DNA from: Candidatus Omnitrophota bacterium
Lineage (GTDB): Bacteria > Omnitrophota > Omnitrophia > Omnitrophales > Aquincolibacteriaceae
DNA length: 41,835 nt
Direction: 5' to 3'
Assembly: GCA_016196555.1 (NCBI GenBank)
Contig: JACPXL010000022.1
Coordinates: forward strand, 1 to 41,835
Shown: piece after piece, positions 18,915 through 27,858 of the stretch
Numbering within the stretch: the first letter of the stretch is position 1
Layout of the letters: every line of letters begins with the position of its first letter
The notes under the pieces: generated by a model
The model's input: only the letters and a program-made list of their open reading frames with translations
Database searches by the model: none
What the model was told of the DNA's origin: nothing
Position numbers and translations under genes: made by a program

Positions 18915-19580
18915 GTGCAGCCTTCATCTATTTTTGATCATCAAAGTTATCGCTTTCTTTATCCGTTCAGCACAACCCGCCATCAAACGGTCTGCCAAAT
19001 GCTGGGGAGCGAAAAGTTTCAAGATGTACTGGAATTGGGCTGCGGAAAAGGCGACATTCTTACTTCGAAGTATAAAAACTTTTCACGGTATACGGGACTT
19101 GATTTGTCGCCCCATCAGCTTTCGAAAATCCCGGAAGAAATTAAAAAGAATTCAAATGTGACATTACGCGAATATGATTTAGACCAATCTCTAGACTTTC
19201 CTAATAATTCATTTGATTTGGTTATTTCTATTAGCACTTTGGAATATCTTTTTGATCCCATTGCGTTTATTCAAGGGGTTCACCGGGTTTTAAAGCCAGG
19301 AGGCACACTTTTACTCCATACGGTCAATATTGCGTTTTTCCCACGACGTTTGCAGCTTTTGTTCGGAAATTTACCGACTTTTAATTCCCTGCCAGGCTGG
19401 GAAGGGGGAAATTTGCATGATTTTACTTACGCTTCGCTAAAAAAACTTCTCATTCAAAATCACTTTGAGATTTTAGAGTCTCGCTGTTCGGGATTATTCC
19501 CTCCACTGCGCATGATATGGCCTAATTTTTTGGCCGGCGATATGATTTTTAAATGCCTTAAGAAGAAACCTCTTAATTAA
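18915..19580 (+). CDS. Class I SAM-dependent methyltransferase
   Basis: DVLELGCGKGDILTSKYKNFSRYTGLDLS...FDLVISISTLEYLFDPIAFIQGVHRVLKPGGTLLLHT. Confidence 0.83.
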   Translation: MQPSSIFDHQSYRFLYPFSTTRHQTVCQMLGSEKFQDVLELGCGKGDILTSKYKNFSRYTGLDLSPHQLSKIPEEIKKNSNVTLREYDLDQSLDFPNNSFDLVISISTLEYLFDPIAFIQGVHRVLKPGGTLLLHTVNIAFFPRRLQLLFGNLPTFNSLPGWEGGNLHDFTYASLKKLLIQNHFEILESRCSGLFPPLRMIWPNFLAGDMIFKCLKKKPLN

Positions 19581-20065
19581 AGACGGCCGAGTCTTGCCTT
19601 ATTCTGCTGATAAAGCTGCGGCCCCAAAACTTCCTGTGCCAGCGCTTCTTTGTCTTGGCCATTATAGAAATCGTATTCCATGACCGATGCGATTTTTAGC
19701 AGAGTCGGCAAGGTTAAGGACTTCATCGTAGGATTCGCCGTCAGCATACCATCGATCTTCTGGACATATTCTTCCGGCGATTTCAAAATCACTGAATTTT
19801 GACGTTCCCGAAAAAGGATAATCATGGCGTCAACCGACGCAACTTTATCGGCATTGGCTAAACCAAGCCAGCCCTGCGAATCATTGTTCAAAGCCGCTAC
19901 AATCGTCTGAATCTGCGGTGAAGGAGGTTCGCGCTTGATCGCGGGCTCTCCCGCTCCGCCTATCGCAGGGGCAGAGGCCGGACTACGGCCCGAAATAAAA
20001 GCTGCGGTCATCGCATTCGTAATCACAAGCAACAATCCAATAATTACAACGGTCTTCCCTTTCAT
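19577..20065 (-). CDS. Hypothetical protein with N-terminal membrane anchor
   Basis: N-terminal hydrophobic segment MKGKTVVIIGLLLVITNAMTAAFISG; no family recognised. Confidence 0.55.
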   Translation of the reverse strand: MKGKTVVIIGLLLVITNAMTAAFISGRSPASAPAIGGAGEPAIKREPPSPQIQTIVAALNNDSQGWLGLANADKVASVDAMIILFRERQNSVILKSPEEYVQKIDGMLTANPTMKSLTLPTLLKIASVMEYDFYNGQDKEALAQEVLGPQLYQQNKARLGRL

Positions 20066-20084
20066 AGCTTCACTCCTTTTTGTT

Positions 20085-21251
20085 TTAGATGTACTTCTTA
20101 AAGTAAGTTAAAACACTTTCAGTTTGATGATCAAAACCCGGCGTTCCTGCCGGACCATTTTGCACTTCTTCATCCGGCTCAATCCCCACATGATCAATGA
20201 CTGTGCCCTTTGGTGTCAAATACCGGGCCGTTGTCATTTTCATGGCCGTCACATCATCCAAAGGGATCACGGATTGAACTGAGGCCTTGCCAAAGGTCTT
20301 GACCCCAATGACGTGGGCGCGACCATTTTCCTGCATGGAAGCGGTAAAAATCTCAGATGCACTCGCAGAACCTTCATTCACCAAAATAGCAATCGGATAA
20401 TTGCCTTCCACCGTTTTTGCTTCGGAGACATACTCTTGCTGCTGTTCCGGGATTTTGCTTTTCACGCTTACGATCTTGGTGCCAGCCGGTAAAAATTTCT
20501 GCGCCAACTCAATCGCCTCCGGCATCACTCCACCTTGATTGCCCCGTAAATCAATAATCAACGCCTGCATTCCTTTTTCGTGTAAAGTTTTCAAAGACTT
20601 TTCGGTTTGATCGGCCGTATTTTCTCTAAATTCAGCAATGCGCAGATAGCCCAAACTTTTTCCGATCATTCGCACGTCTTTGACGGCTTCGATTTCAATT
20701 TTTTGACGGACAACACGTATGTCCATAGTTTGATTCGTGGCCGAACGCAAAATTGTGAGCGTCAAGGCCGTATCGACATCGCCCCGTAAAAGCGCGGCAA
20801 CCTCGGGCAGAGGTTTTTTTTCTGTTGTTCCACCGTCAATTTTCATAATTTTATCTTGTGGTAAAAGTCCCGCTTTTTGGGCGGCGCTATCAGGCTGAAC
20901 TTCCATAATGACCGGGAACCCTTCAATGGCTTCAAGCCTCGCCCCAATTCCCGCATATTCCCCTTTGATATCGATTTTCAAAAGCTCATAATGTTCCTTA
21001 CCAAGGAATTGGCAATAAGGGTCGAGCGAAGCCATCATCCCTTTAACCGCTTCATAATACAGTTGACGGGGCTGTTTATCGTCAACATAAGCCTGAATAA
21101 TCAATCCAATAGTTTTTGAAAAAAGTTTTAATTCCTCGAGTACGTTCATATTCCCAGGGACTTCTTCCTGAGCAAAAATCGGCCTATAAAGAGAAGCCGC
21201 CAAGCCCATCCCTACACATAGCACGAAGATCCATCGAAATTTTCTTATCAT
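20085..21251 (-). CDS. S41 family C-terminal processing protease (CtpA-like) with PDZ domain
   Basis: PDZ region EVQPDSAAQKAGLLPQDKIMKIDG; LIIDLRGNQGGVMPEAIELAQ; NEGSASASEIFTASMQENGRAHVIGVKTFGKASVQ (Ser/Lys dyad). 4 nt overlap (ATGA) with gspK. Confidence 0.9.
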   Translation of the reverse strand: MIRKFRWIFVLCVGMGLAASLYRPIFAQEEVPGNMNVLEELKLFSKTIGLIIQAYVDDKQPRQLYYEAVKGMMASLDPYCQFLGKEHYELLKIDIKGEYAGIGARLEAIEGFPVIMEVQPDSAAQKAGLLPQDKIMKIDGGTTEKKPLPEVAALLRGDVDTALTLTILRSATNQTMDIRVVRQKIEIEAVKDVRMIGKSLGYLRIAEFRENTADQTEKSLKTLHEKGMQALIIDLRGNQGGVMPEAIELAQKFLPAGTKIVSVKSKIPEQQQEYVSEAKTVEGNYPIAILVNEGSASASEIFTASMQENGRAHVIGVKTFGKASVQSVIPLDDVTAMKMTTARYLTPKGTVIDHVGIEPDEEVQNGPAGTPGFDHQTESVLTYFKKYI

Positions 21252-22321
21252 ATTTTGTCTACCGTCGTGTAATATTCCTGCCAGCTGCGCACAATACCCT
21301 TACGCGACATGACACAATCAATCGTCATGCGAGAGTTTTTGTCGCCCATCAGATTGGCCATACTTCGAATATTAAAATTTTCCGAATAAACCGTTAAAAT
21401 TCCAGAACCAATAAAGCTTTGCAAACTTGCTTTTTCCTCGTCTGCCAGCGGATAAAACTTCATAATAGTATCGGCAGCCGCTTCCAAATCCTTAAAAAGG
21501 CCGTCATCGATGGTCCCCGCTATCCCATCCGGCCCCATACGAATTAACATCACTTTGCGTGCTAAAGATTCGCTCATTCCGAGGGCCTTTAGAACAACCC
21601 GCGAAGCCGTATTGATGTTGATTTTCCCATTGCTGTGAAGTGTTATGTACGGAAGCAAATGTTCATAGACTCCTTGACTCACCCCGCGGACCAGCAAAAG
21701 TTCTTCCAGCGTACCTAATGGCAAATTCTTTGTCTTATAGGGAGGTTTCAATCCCTTATAGTAGGCCGATTCGGTGCCACGGTCGTAGGGATTGTCATCC
21801 GCATCCGTCCAGTCCAACACCGAAAGGGCAACTGCATTTGCATCTTCTCGACTTAATCCAGCCGCTTCCTGCAACAAGAGGGTCAAAATTTGAGGGGATG
21901 TAGTCATATTAAGATTAATTTTTCTTTCTTCGTCTATCGCACCATAACCGGTTGCAATTTGATGGCTGTCGATGACATTTTCGGTCAACTCATATTCTCC
22001 GCCCAAAATTTTAAAAGCCCCCTCAGATCCGACCACCGAGCTCGCAAACTCGGGGATTCCCTGGCTCCAATCTTGATTTAACGCGTCAAATTTATCCTTG
22101 GCACCCGGCTTGTCCTGCAGCCTATAAAAAGCTTGGGCGATTCCGGCCTCCGCGACATTCCGCAATTTAGTGCGGTTCTCCAAATGTTCGATTTTTTTTA
22201 ACCGCTGCCGAACCGTATGGCCTACGGTTAATGCAAAAACTCCGAACAAAACAAGGATAGATAAAACAAAAATTAAAATACTACCGTTTTGGGCATTGCT
22301 ATTTATTTTCCGGATTTCCAT
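21248..22321 (-). CDS. gspK: Type II secretion minor pseudopilin GspK (start probably MEIRKINS)
   Basis: QNGSILIFVLSILVLFGVFALTVGHTVRQRLKKIEHLENRTKLRNVAEAGIAQAFY; ALSVLDWTDADDNP; NINTASRVVLKALG. Confidence 0.85.
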   Translation of the reverse strand: MEIRKINSNAQNGSILIFVLSILVLFGVFALTVGHTVRQRLKKIEHLENRTKLRNVAEAGIAQAFYRLQDKPGAKDKFDALNQDWSQGIPEFASSVVGSEGAFKILGGEYELTENVIDSHQIATGYGAIDEERKINLNMTTSPQILTLLLQEAAGLSREDANAVALSVLDWTDADDNPYDRGTESAYYKGLKPPYKTKNLPLGTLEELLLVRGVSQGVYEHLLPYITLHSNGKININTASRVVLKALGMSESLARKVMLIRMGPDGIAGTIDDGLFKDLEAAADTIMKFYPLADEEKASLQSFIGSGILTVYSENFNIRSMANLMGDKNSRMTIDCVMSRKGIVRSWQEYYTTVDKI

Positions 22322-22601
22322 TTGGCTTGGAGGCATTCGCTAACGCATCCACCTTTTGTGAAAGTTTGTCGATCTTTTCTCCCAGTTCATCAAATTTGCG
22401 CTTTAGGTATTTATCAAGACCTTCCGGCTCATAAATACCACCGACTTTTTCCACTTTGCGGTCTGCGGCAATATTATGAGTTACCCCGTGCCGGACCACT
22501 CCAGATTCCGCATCATCATCGTCCACAGCGTAAGCAGTCCCCGATAAAAACAAACACAGAATGACAAGAACACCATAGAGTAATTTTTTATGCAGTAGCA
22601 T
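22299..22601 (-). CDS. Small secreted hypothetical protein with signal peptide and C-terminal coiled-coil
   Basis: MLLHKKLLYGVLVILCLFLSGTAYAVDD signal peptide; LDKYLKRKFDELGEKIDKLSQKVDALANA. The listed 135-aa ORF overextends into the STT3 gene. Confidence 0.6.
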   Translation of the reverse strand: MLLHKKLLYGVLVILCLFLSGTAYAVDDDDAESGVVRHGVTHNIAADRKVEKVGGIYEPEGLDKYLKRKFDELGEKIDKLSQKVDALANASKPNGNPENK

Positions 22602-25200
22602 GAGCAGTCTCCTTCGCGGTCGAAACATCTTTGTTTGCTGATTCTTTTTCGAATGCGTTCCAGTCAATTTCGAAAATAACCGTACGGGTTTTGGTGCCGG
22701 GATCATTATTGCTAAAAAACGGTTTGAACAGTTTTAGGCCTTCGCCGTTTAAATAGTACAGTCGAAACATAATCGAGCGTATGAGTTTTGGATCTGCAAT
22801 CACTGTGGTATAGACGTCCCCTCTTTTCACTAAAAGCGCACTGGTCATCAGAACATTGCCTGTCGTGATGGTTTTTTCTATTAATTCCCCGTCCTTCATA
22901 TAAAAAAGCTTTTGCGGAACACCGTTTAAATTTTTCTCCGGAAGATTGAGCAGCGGATCCATCGTATTAAGATCGATGCTTAAGCCGTTTTTAAAATAAA
23001 GCTTACTGCCTTCTTGCCGCAGCAGTTCGGCTTCGGGCGTATACCTTAATATTTCAATGACAGGCAAAATGGCATCCAAGTAGCTTGTTTTAAGTCCGCG
23101 GCTTTGTTTGAGAAACCCAATTTTTTCTTCCTGTTCCTCTTGCGCGACAATTGCCTCGGCTTTCTCAACATTCCACGTGGCCGCCAAGGTAAGCGCCGGA
23201 TTCTGTTCGATCATATCGTTATATAAAAAAAGATAACTTGGCGGCGGAGGTAAATCCCCGTGCGTGAAAGCTAAAAGTTGATTTTCCTGCTGAGGAGACA
23301 ATTTAAGAGAAGTTTTCGCCACGGCCGATTCACGCGAGACCGGAACCATTTCGAGAATTGTTTTTTCAACTTGTGAAGGCCGGAGACCAAGCCCTTTGAG
23401 ATAATCCATACATTCAACTCCTCCCGCCGACATCATACGGAACAAACCGGCAGCGGTTTTTTCATCATCCGTCACAAAGGCCTTGGCGAGCCAGTAAGTT
23501 TCCATTCGATGCTGCGATCCTCCATCAGCCGTAGCCCCTCGTTCTCCTACCGCGATAATGAAATAACCCGGCGGCCACCAGCTATGCACCACGGCATTCG
23601 TGGGAGTTTTGTCCCGCAAAGCAATCATGGCATCATACCAAGTATCATTCATAATAGGACGGACCGAGCGCCAGATAACATCCGCGGAAATAATCGTAAC
23701 GGGCAATACCACGAGGGCCACAAAACTAATCAAAATAGCGCGCATGACTTTTTGAGTTGGGACGGAGGGAATCTTTTTTTCAATGAGTTCTTTTCCCATC
23801 TCGCACAAGTAATGCACTCCAAACGCAACAAAAATTGAAAATGGAATAACAAACAAAACCACGAATCGTTCGGTTTTAATCGCCATACGAAAAAGCATGA
23901 CCCCAATAAACATCATCACGGCCCAACGACAAAATACCTCGAGGCGTTTCTGCCGGATGACATTGACCAAACTTAAAATTACTCCCAGAACCGCGAAGCC
24001 AGCCAGTTGAAAATTTCCCGATAGATAAACCAATTTCTGTAGGGATGTCGGGCGCGTTTCTCCTACGGTAAGAAAGGCGCTTGGCCAAGGATCAACTTTA
24101 GTCAAAGCGAATTTAGGCAGAATAAAGAGCCCCTCAAAAATAGAGTCCCACATATTGACTGGATGCATAAAAAGAGCAAGAAAAATAACGGAAGAAAAGA
24201 AGTACGAAACGGTAAACCACAAATAAGGGTTTTGATAAAAACTTTTCCGTCCCAATAGAAAGACAAAAGCGCCAAAAACTCCACCGGCAAAAGTTAAAAA
24301 CCATATGAAGGGCCATCCACTCCAGAACTGGGGATACATCGCGGTCACAACGCCTGCCACCGTTCCCCAAATCCAAGAGCGCTTTCCTTCTTCGGTCCCT
24401 GCAAAAAACAAAGTTAAAATTGTCACGGGAAAGAAATAATTGTAGGGATCCGTGTCATACCAGCCAAAAAAACTTCGCTGTAAAAAAATTGGGGCAAGCA
24501 GCATGGCGGTCGAACCGCAAATGATGCCCAGCAAATTCAGACGGTAGACATGACCGAACATAAAAAACGCCACAACAATCGGCACACAGATGAGCAGCGG
24601 GACAAAGCAAAGCGCGGTCATCATGCTTGTCCCAGGCCGGAAAAAATCCACCAGCCGATACCAAAAGTAACCGAGATAAGGATGCCATGCCCGGCGCTCT
24701 TTAACGCCATGAGGAGCGCGGCGATATTTATTCAGAAAATATCCATTTCCGAGATTGGGCCCTAAATTCCCATGTTTTTGCAAATGGCGCGTCAATGAAT
24801 AATAAAAATAAGGGTCTGCCTCCAGCAGGTAATGATGGCGATAACGGGGATAGGCCGCATTTTTCATATTACTTGCCGTCTGGCGGACAATATCCTCAAA
24901 TTTATTTTTGTCGGTCCGCAAGGTTTCTTGAGTCCGCTCTTCTGCCCATTGAAGCCGGTCGTTTGAACTCATCGTGGGAGCCATTTGACTGGCCATGGAC
25001 ACAAATTGTTGTTTCATATTCAGATAGACGCTGAGCCGCGCATTACGCTCAATCGATGCCGATTCCCAAGGCATTGGGCCGCGTAAAGGATAGGTCCGAA
25101 CATATAAGGCGAGAAGAGCCACCGCAATCAGAGCTGCCCAAAACCCTAGGCGGCTCATGCGGTTCGTTTCCCTCATTTTGGTCTCAAGATTTTGATTCAT
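22588..25200 (-). CDS. STT3/PglB-like oligosaccharyltransferase
   Basis: 870 aa, multi-TM; EADPYFYYSLTRHLQ, FFGWYDTDPYNYFFP (DXD), FLTVGE (TIxE/SVxE-like), VVHSWWPPGYFIIAVGERGATADGGSQ (WWDYG-equivalent). Confidence 0.8.
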   Translation of the reverse strand: MNQNLETKMRETNRMSRLGFWAALIAVALLALYVRTYPLRGPMPWESASIERNARLSVYLNMKQQFVSMASQMAPTMSSNDRLQWAEERTQETLRTDKNKFEDIVRQTASNMKNAAYPRYRHHYLLEADPYFYYSLTRHLQKHGNLGPNLGNGYFLNKYRRAPHGVKERRAWHPYLGYFWYRLVDFFRPGTSMMTALCFVPLLICVPIVVAFFMFGHVYRLNLLGIICGSTAMLLAPIFLQRSFFGWYDTDPYNYFFPVTILTLFFAGTEEGKRSWIWGTVAGVVTAMYPQFWSGWPFIWFLTFAGGVFGAFVFLLGRKSFYQNPYLWFTVSYFFSSVIFLALFMHPVNMWDSIFEGLFILPKFALTKVDPWPSAFLTVGETRPTSLQKLVYLSGNFQLAGFAVLGVILSLVNVIRQKRLEVFCRWAVMMFIGVMLFRMAIKTERFVVLFVIPFSIFVAFGVHYLCEMGKELIEKKIPSVPTQKVMRAILISFVALVVLPVTIISADVIWRSVRPIMNDTWYDAMIALRDKTPTNAVVHSWWPPGYFIIAVGERGATADGGSQHRMETYWLAKAFVTDDEKTAAGLFRMMSAGGVECMDYLKGLGLRPSQVEKTILEMVPVSRESAVAKTSLKLSPQQENQLLAFTHGDLPPPPSYLFLYNDMIEQNPALTLAATWNVEKAEAIVAQEEQEEKIGFLKQSRGLKTSYLDAILPVIEILRYTPEAELLRQEGSKLYFKNGLSIDLNTMDPLLNLPEKNLNGVPQKLFYMKDGELIEKTITTGNVLMTSALLVKRGDVYTTVIADPKLIRSIMFRLYYLNGEGLKLFKPFFSNNDPGTKTRTVIFEIDWNAFEKESANKDVSTAKETAHATA

Positions 25201-25247
25201 AATTGTGTTAAAGTCATAAGCGAAATCATCCGTATTTGAAATAACCT

Positions 25248-25955
25248 ATGGAAAACAAAAAAGTCCTTATTATGATCCCCGCCTTCAATGAAGGGAGGGC
25301 TATTCGGCTGCTGGTCAATGATATTCGAAAGCGTTTCCCTGCCTTTACTATTTTGGTCATCAATGACGGCTCTTCCGATAACACCGCTCAAGAAGCCAGG
25401 GCCGGGAAAGCCCAGCTCGTTTCTTTGCCCTACAATCTCGGAATCGGGGGCGCGGTTCAAACTGGATTCAAACTTGCTCTGCGCGATGGTTATGACGCCA
25501 CGATTCAAATTGATGGAGATGCTCAGCATGACCCTGCCTTTTTAATGGATGTTCTCGGCCCGGTACTTCGGGGAGAAGTTGATTTATGCATTGGAAGCCG
25601 CTTTCTTTCGGAAAAATCAAAATTCAAATCCACGTTTTTACGCCGCATCGGCATTCGTTTTTTCTCTGTTTTGCTCGGCTGGCTCACTGGTATTTATCTG
25701 ACGGATCCCACATCAGGCTACCGGGCCACCGGCAAAAAACTTATTTCCAAGTTCGCTTCTTATTATCCGATCGATTTCCCGGAACCCGAAGCCATTCAAA
25801 TTGCAAACCGTTTTGGTGCAAAAATTATCGAGGTCCCCGTGAATATGCGCAAACGGCTTGGCGGGACCTCTTCAATCCGGTATTTCGTCACCCTCTACTA
25901 TATGATCAAGGTAACCTTAGCTATCTTGATCGACACTTTGAAGCATAAAAATTAG
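25248..25955 (+). CDS. Glycosyltransferase family 2 (polyprenyl-phosphate sugar transferase-like)
   Basis: KKVLIMIPAFNEGRAIRLLVNDIRKRFPAFTILVINDGSSDNT...ATIQIDGDAQHDPAFL...CIGSRFL. Confidence 0.88.
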   Translation: MENKKVLIMIPAFNEGRAIRLLVNDIRKRFPAFTILVINDGSSDNTAQEARAGKAQLVSLPYNLGIGGAVQTGFKLALRDGYDATIQIDGDAQHDPAFLMDVLGPVLRGEVDLCIGSRFLSEKSKFKSTFLRRIGIRFFSVLLGWLTGIYLTDPTSGYRATGKKLISKFASYYPIDFPEPEAIQIANRFGAKIIEVPVNMRKRLGGTSSIRYFVTLYYMIKVTLAILIDTLKHKN

Positions 25956-25963
25956 GAGAAAAC

Positions 25964-26329
25964 ATGCACCCTAAAATTTTTACGATTCTCCTTGCGGCCG
26001 TTATTTTCATGATTGTTATCGACGCTATCCGGCGCCAAAAAATGACTTTTAAATATTCCATCTTCTGGATGAGCAACTGCCTTCTTGCACTTGTCCTGTC
26101 GATTAATGACCGAATCTTAGTCCGCTTGTCAGAACTTGCCGGTTTTTCATTGCCCAGCAATTTCATTTTTTTCCTTTTGCTCGTTTTCTTCATCGTGCTG
26201 AGTTTTCTCCTCACGATTTATGTCAATGAACAAAACACCCGCACCGAAAATCTTGCCCAAGCGATGGCTTTGCTCGAACACAAATTCGATCAAAGCTTAA
26301 ATCAAAAAACAGATTCCACAAAAAAATAA
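25964..26329 (+). CDS. DUF2304-family small membrane protein
   Basis: 121 aa with TM segments and short polar tail; MHPKIFTILLAAVIFMIVIDAIRRQKMTFKYSIFWMSNCLLALVLSINDRILVRLSELAGF; classic partner of a preceding GT2. Confidence 0.7.
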   Translation: MHPKIFTILLAAVIFMIVIDAIRRQKMTFKYSIFWMSNCLLALVLSINDRILVRLSELAGFSLPSNFIFFLLLVFFIVLSFLLTIYVNEQNTRTENLAQAMALLEHKFDQSLNQKTDSTKK

Positions 26330-26330
26330 G

Positions 26331-27068
26331 CTACTTTCCGGAAGCCGGTGACCGGCTCGAAGATGGAACCGAAATTGGGTGATCATTGCTTGGGGCCGGC
26401 AAGCCTTCTTCCATTGCTTTTTCTTCGTTATCTCCTTGATTAATTAACGATTCGAGTGTTGCGGCCAAATCAAAACGATTAATGGAGCGGAGAATGGAAA
26501 CAGGCCCTAAAGCACGTTCTTTTTTCCCCATGGTCACATAAGCCATTCCCAACCCAAAATAAGCCTCAGGAGGTTTATCCGTGGTCACATCGAGCGATTT
26601 TTGAAATAGTTTCTCTGCCGTTTCCGGATCTTTCTTCTCAAAAAGAGTGACCCAGCCAAGACCTAAATAAGCTTTTGAGTAATTAGGACTTATGGCAATC
26701 GCTTTCTCAAAATATTGGGCGGCTTCTAATGGGGCTTTGCCAGCCCCCGCGTAAGTAATCCCAAGATTAAAATAAGAATCTGGAAAATTGGGGTCGACTC
26801 GAATGGCTTCCTGGAAAGAGCCGATCGCGCTTTGCAGCGATTTATTCTGTTTCAAGTAAGCAATCCCTAAAAGATTGTAAGCTTGGGCTAAATTAGGATT
26901 TTCTTTTAAGACTTCTTGGAGTTCTTCGATGGCTTTGTCATAATCCTCTTTGGACAAATACTTTTCGGCGGCATTGTAATGTGCAATCATGGATTCCTCA
27001 TTTGCTCTCGCGGCACCCATCGAAAATATTAAAAACGAAAAAACAATCCCACACAATATCGGTCTCAA
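26331..27068 (-). CDS. TPR repeat lipoprotein/secreted protein
   Basis: Tandem TPRs (AQAYNLLGIAYLKQ, PDSYFNLGITYAGAGK, SKAYLGLGWVTLFEKKD, PEAYFGLGMAYVTMGKK) after an N-terminal signal-like segment. Confidence 0.82.
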   Translation of the reverse strand: MRPILCGIVFSFLIFSMGAARANEESMIAHYNAAEKYLSKEDYDKAIEELQEVLKENPNLAQAYNLLGIAYLKQNKSLQSAIGSFQEAIRVDPNFPDSYFNLGITYAGAGKAPLEAAQYFEKAIAISPNYSKAYLGLGWVTLFEKKDPETAEKLFQKSLDVTTDKPPEAYFGLGMAYVTMGKKERALGPVSILRSINRFDLAATLESLINQGDNEEKAMEEGLPAPSNDHPISVPSSSRSPASGK

Positions 27069-27853
27069 GCTTTGACTCCCGGCACAGCTTCTGGAGGAGC
27101 AAAACCACCTGCGGCTTGATCTTCATCTTCTTGGCCTGGTTGGCTCGGAACTGCGGCTGCAGGCCCTGCGCTCACTTCTTTAGTTTCTGTTTCAGCCGTT
27201 TTCATGATTCCTTCGGGCTGCTCCTCCTCTGAAGAAGTTGGAGTAGAGGCTGATTCCAGAGAATCTTCCGATGAAAGAATCTCTCCTTCGATTTTTTCTG
27301 TCGCAATCAAAACTCGTGAAATATCGAAACTGAATTTCATGACATCCGCCCCTTTGGATTTCGGAGTCAAACTATATTTCGTAATTTGAAATAAATAATC
27401 TGATTCTTCCAGGGCATGCATAAAACCAAGAACGTTGCCCAGAGATCCCTCTCCCGAAATGGTTGTCTTATATTCCTGGACCATGGAAGTGGAACTGACA
27501 TCTCCTGGCTGAATGTTCGAAACGGAAACCGACTTCTCCGCTGCAATAGTTTCGATTTTTCGAAGCAAAGCCGCGACGATTTCTTCCTGCTTTTTTTCGC
27601 CGGCATCCAAGTATTTCACATACTGTCCATATTCTTTCAGAATGCCGTCCCGAAACGAAAGAATACGCAAATTGCGTTTAATGGTCTGCGATTTTGTGAC
27701 GATTTCGGTCTCAAGGCTCGTAATATGACTTAAAATGGGGCCTAAAAGAAGCCCGTCCATTAAAGCAAGCGCCACAAGCACAATGGCAATGCTGACGAGA
27801 GTTTTTTCGCCCTTTGAAAGTTTTGCAAAAACCGCTTCGATTTGTTCGATCAT
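27065..27853 (-). CDS. PilO/GspM-like inner-membrane assembly protein
   Basis: N-terminal TM (LVSIAIVLVALALMDGLLLGPI), coiled-coil, ferredoxin-like C-terminal region; position after PilM/N. Confidence 0.6.
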   Translation of the reverse strand: MIEQIEAVFAKLSKGEKTLVSIAIVLVALALMDGLLLGPILSHITSLETEIVTKSQTIKRNLRILSFRDGILKEYGQYVKYLDAGEKKQEEIVAALLRKIETIAAEKSVSVSNIQPGDVSSTSMVQEYKTTISGEGSLGNVLGFMHALEESDYLFQITKYSLTPKSKGADVMKFSFDISRVLIATEKIEGEILSSEDSLESASTPTSSEEEQPEGIMKTAETETKEVSAGPAAAVPSQPGQEDEDQAAGGFAPPEAVPGVKA

Positions 27854-27858
27854 CGTCT

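Noticed and set aside
19577-19580. TTAATTAA palindrome at the convergent ends of the methyltransferase and the 162-aa gene
   Set aside because: Explained as two overlapping stop codons on opposite strands; no further signal.
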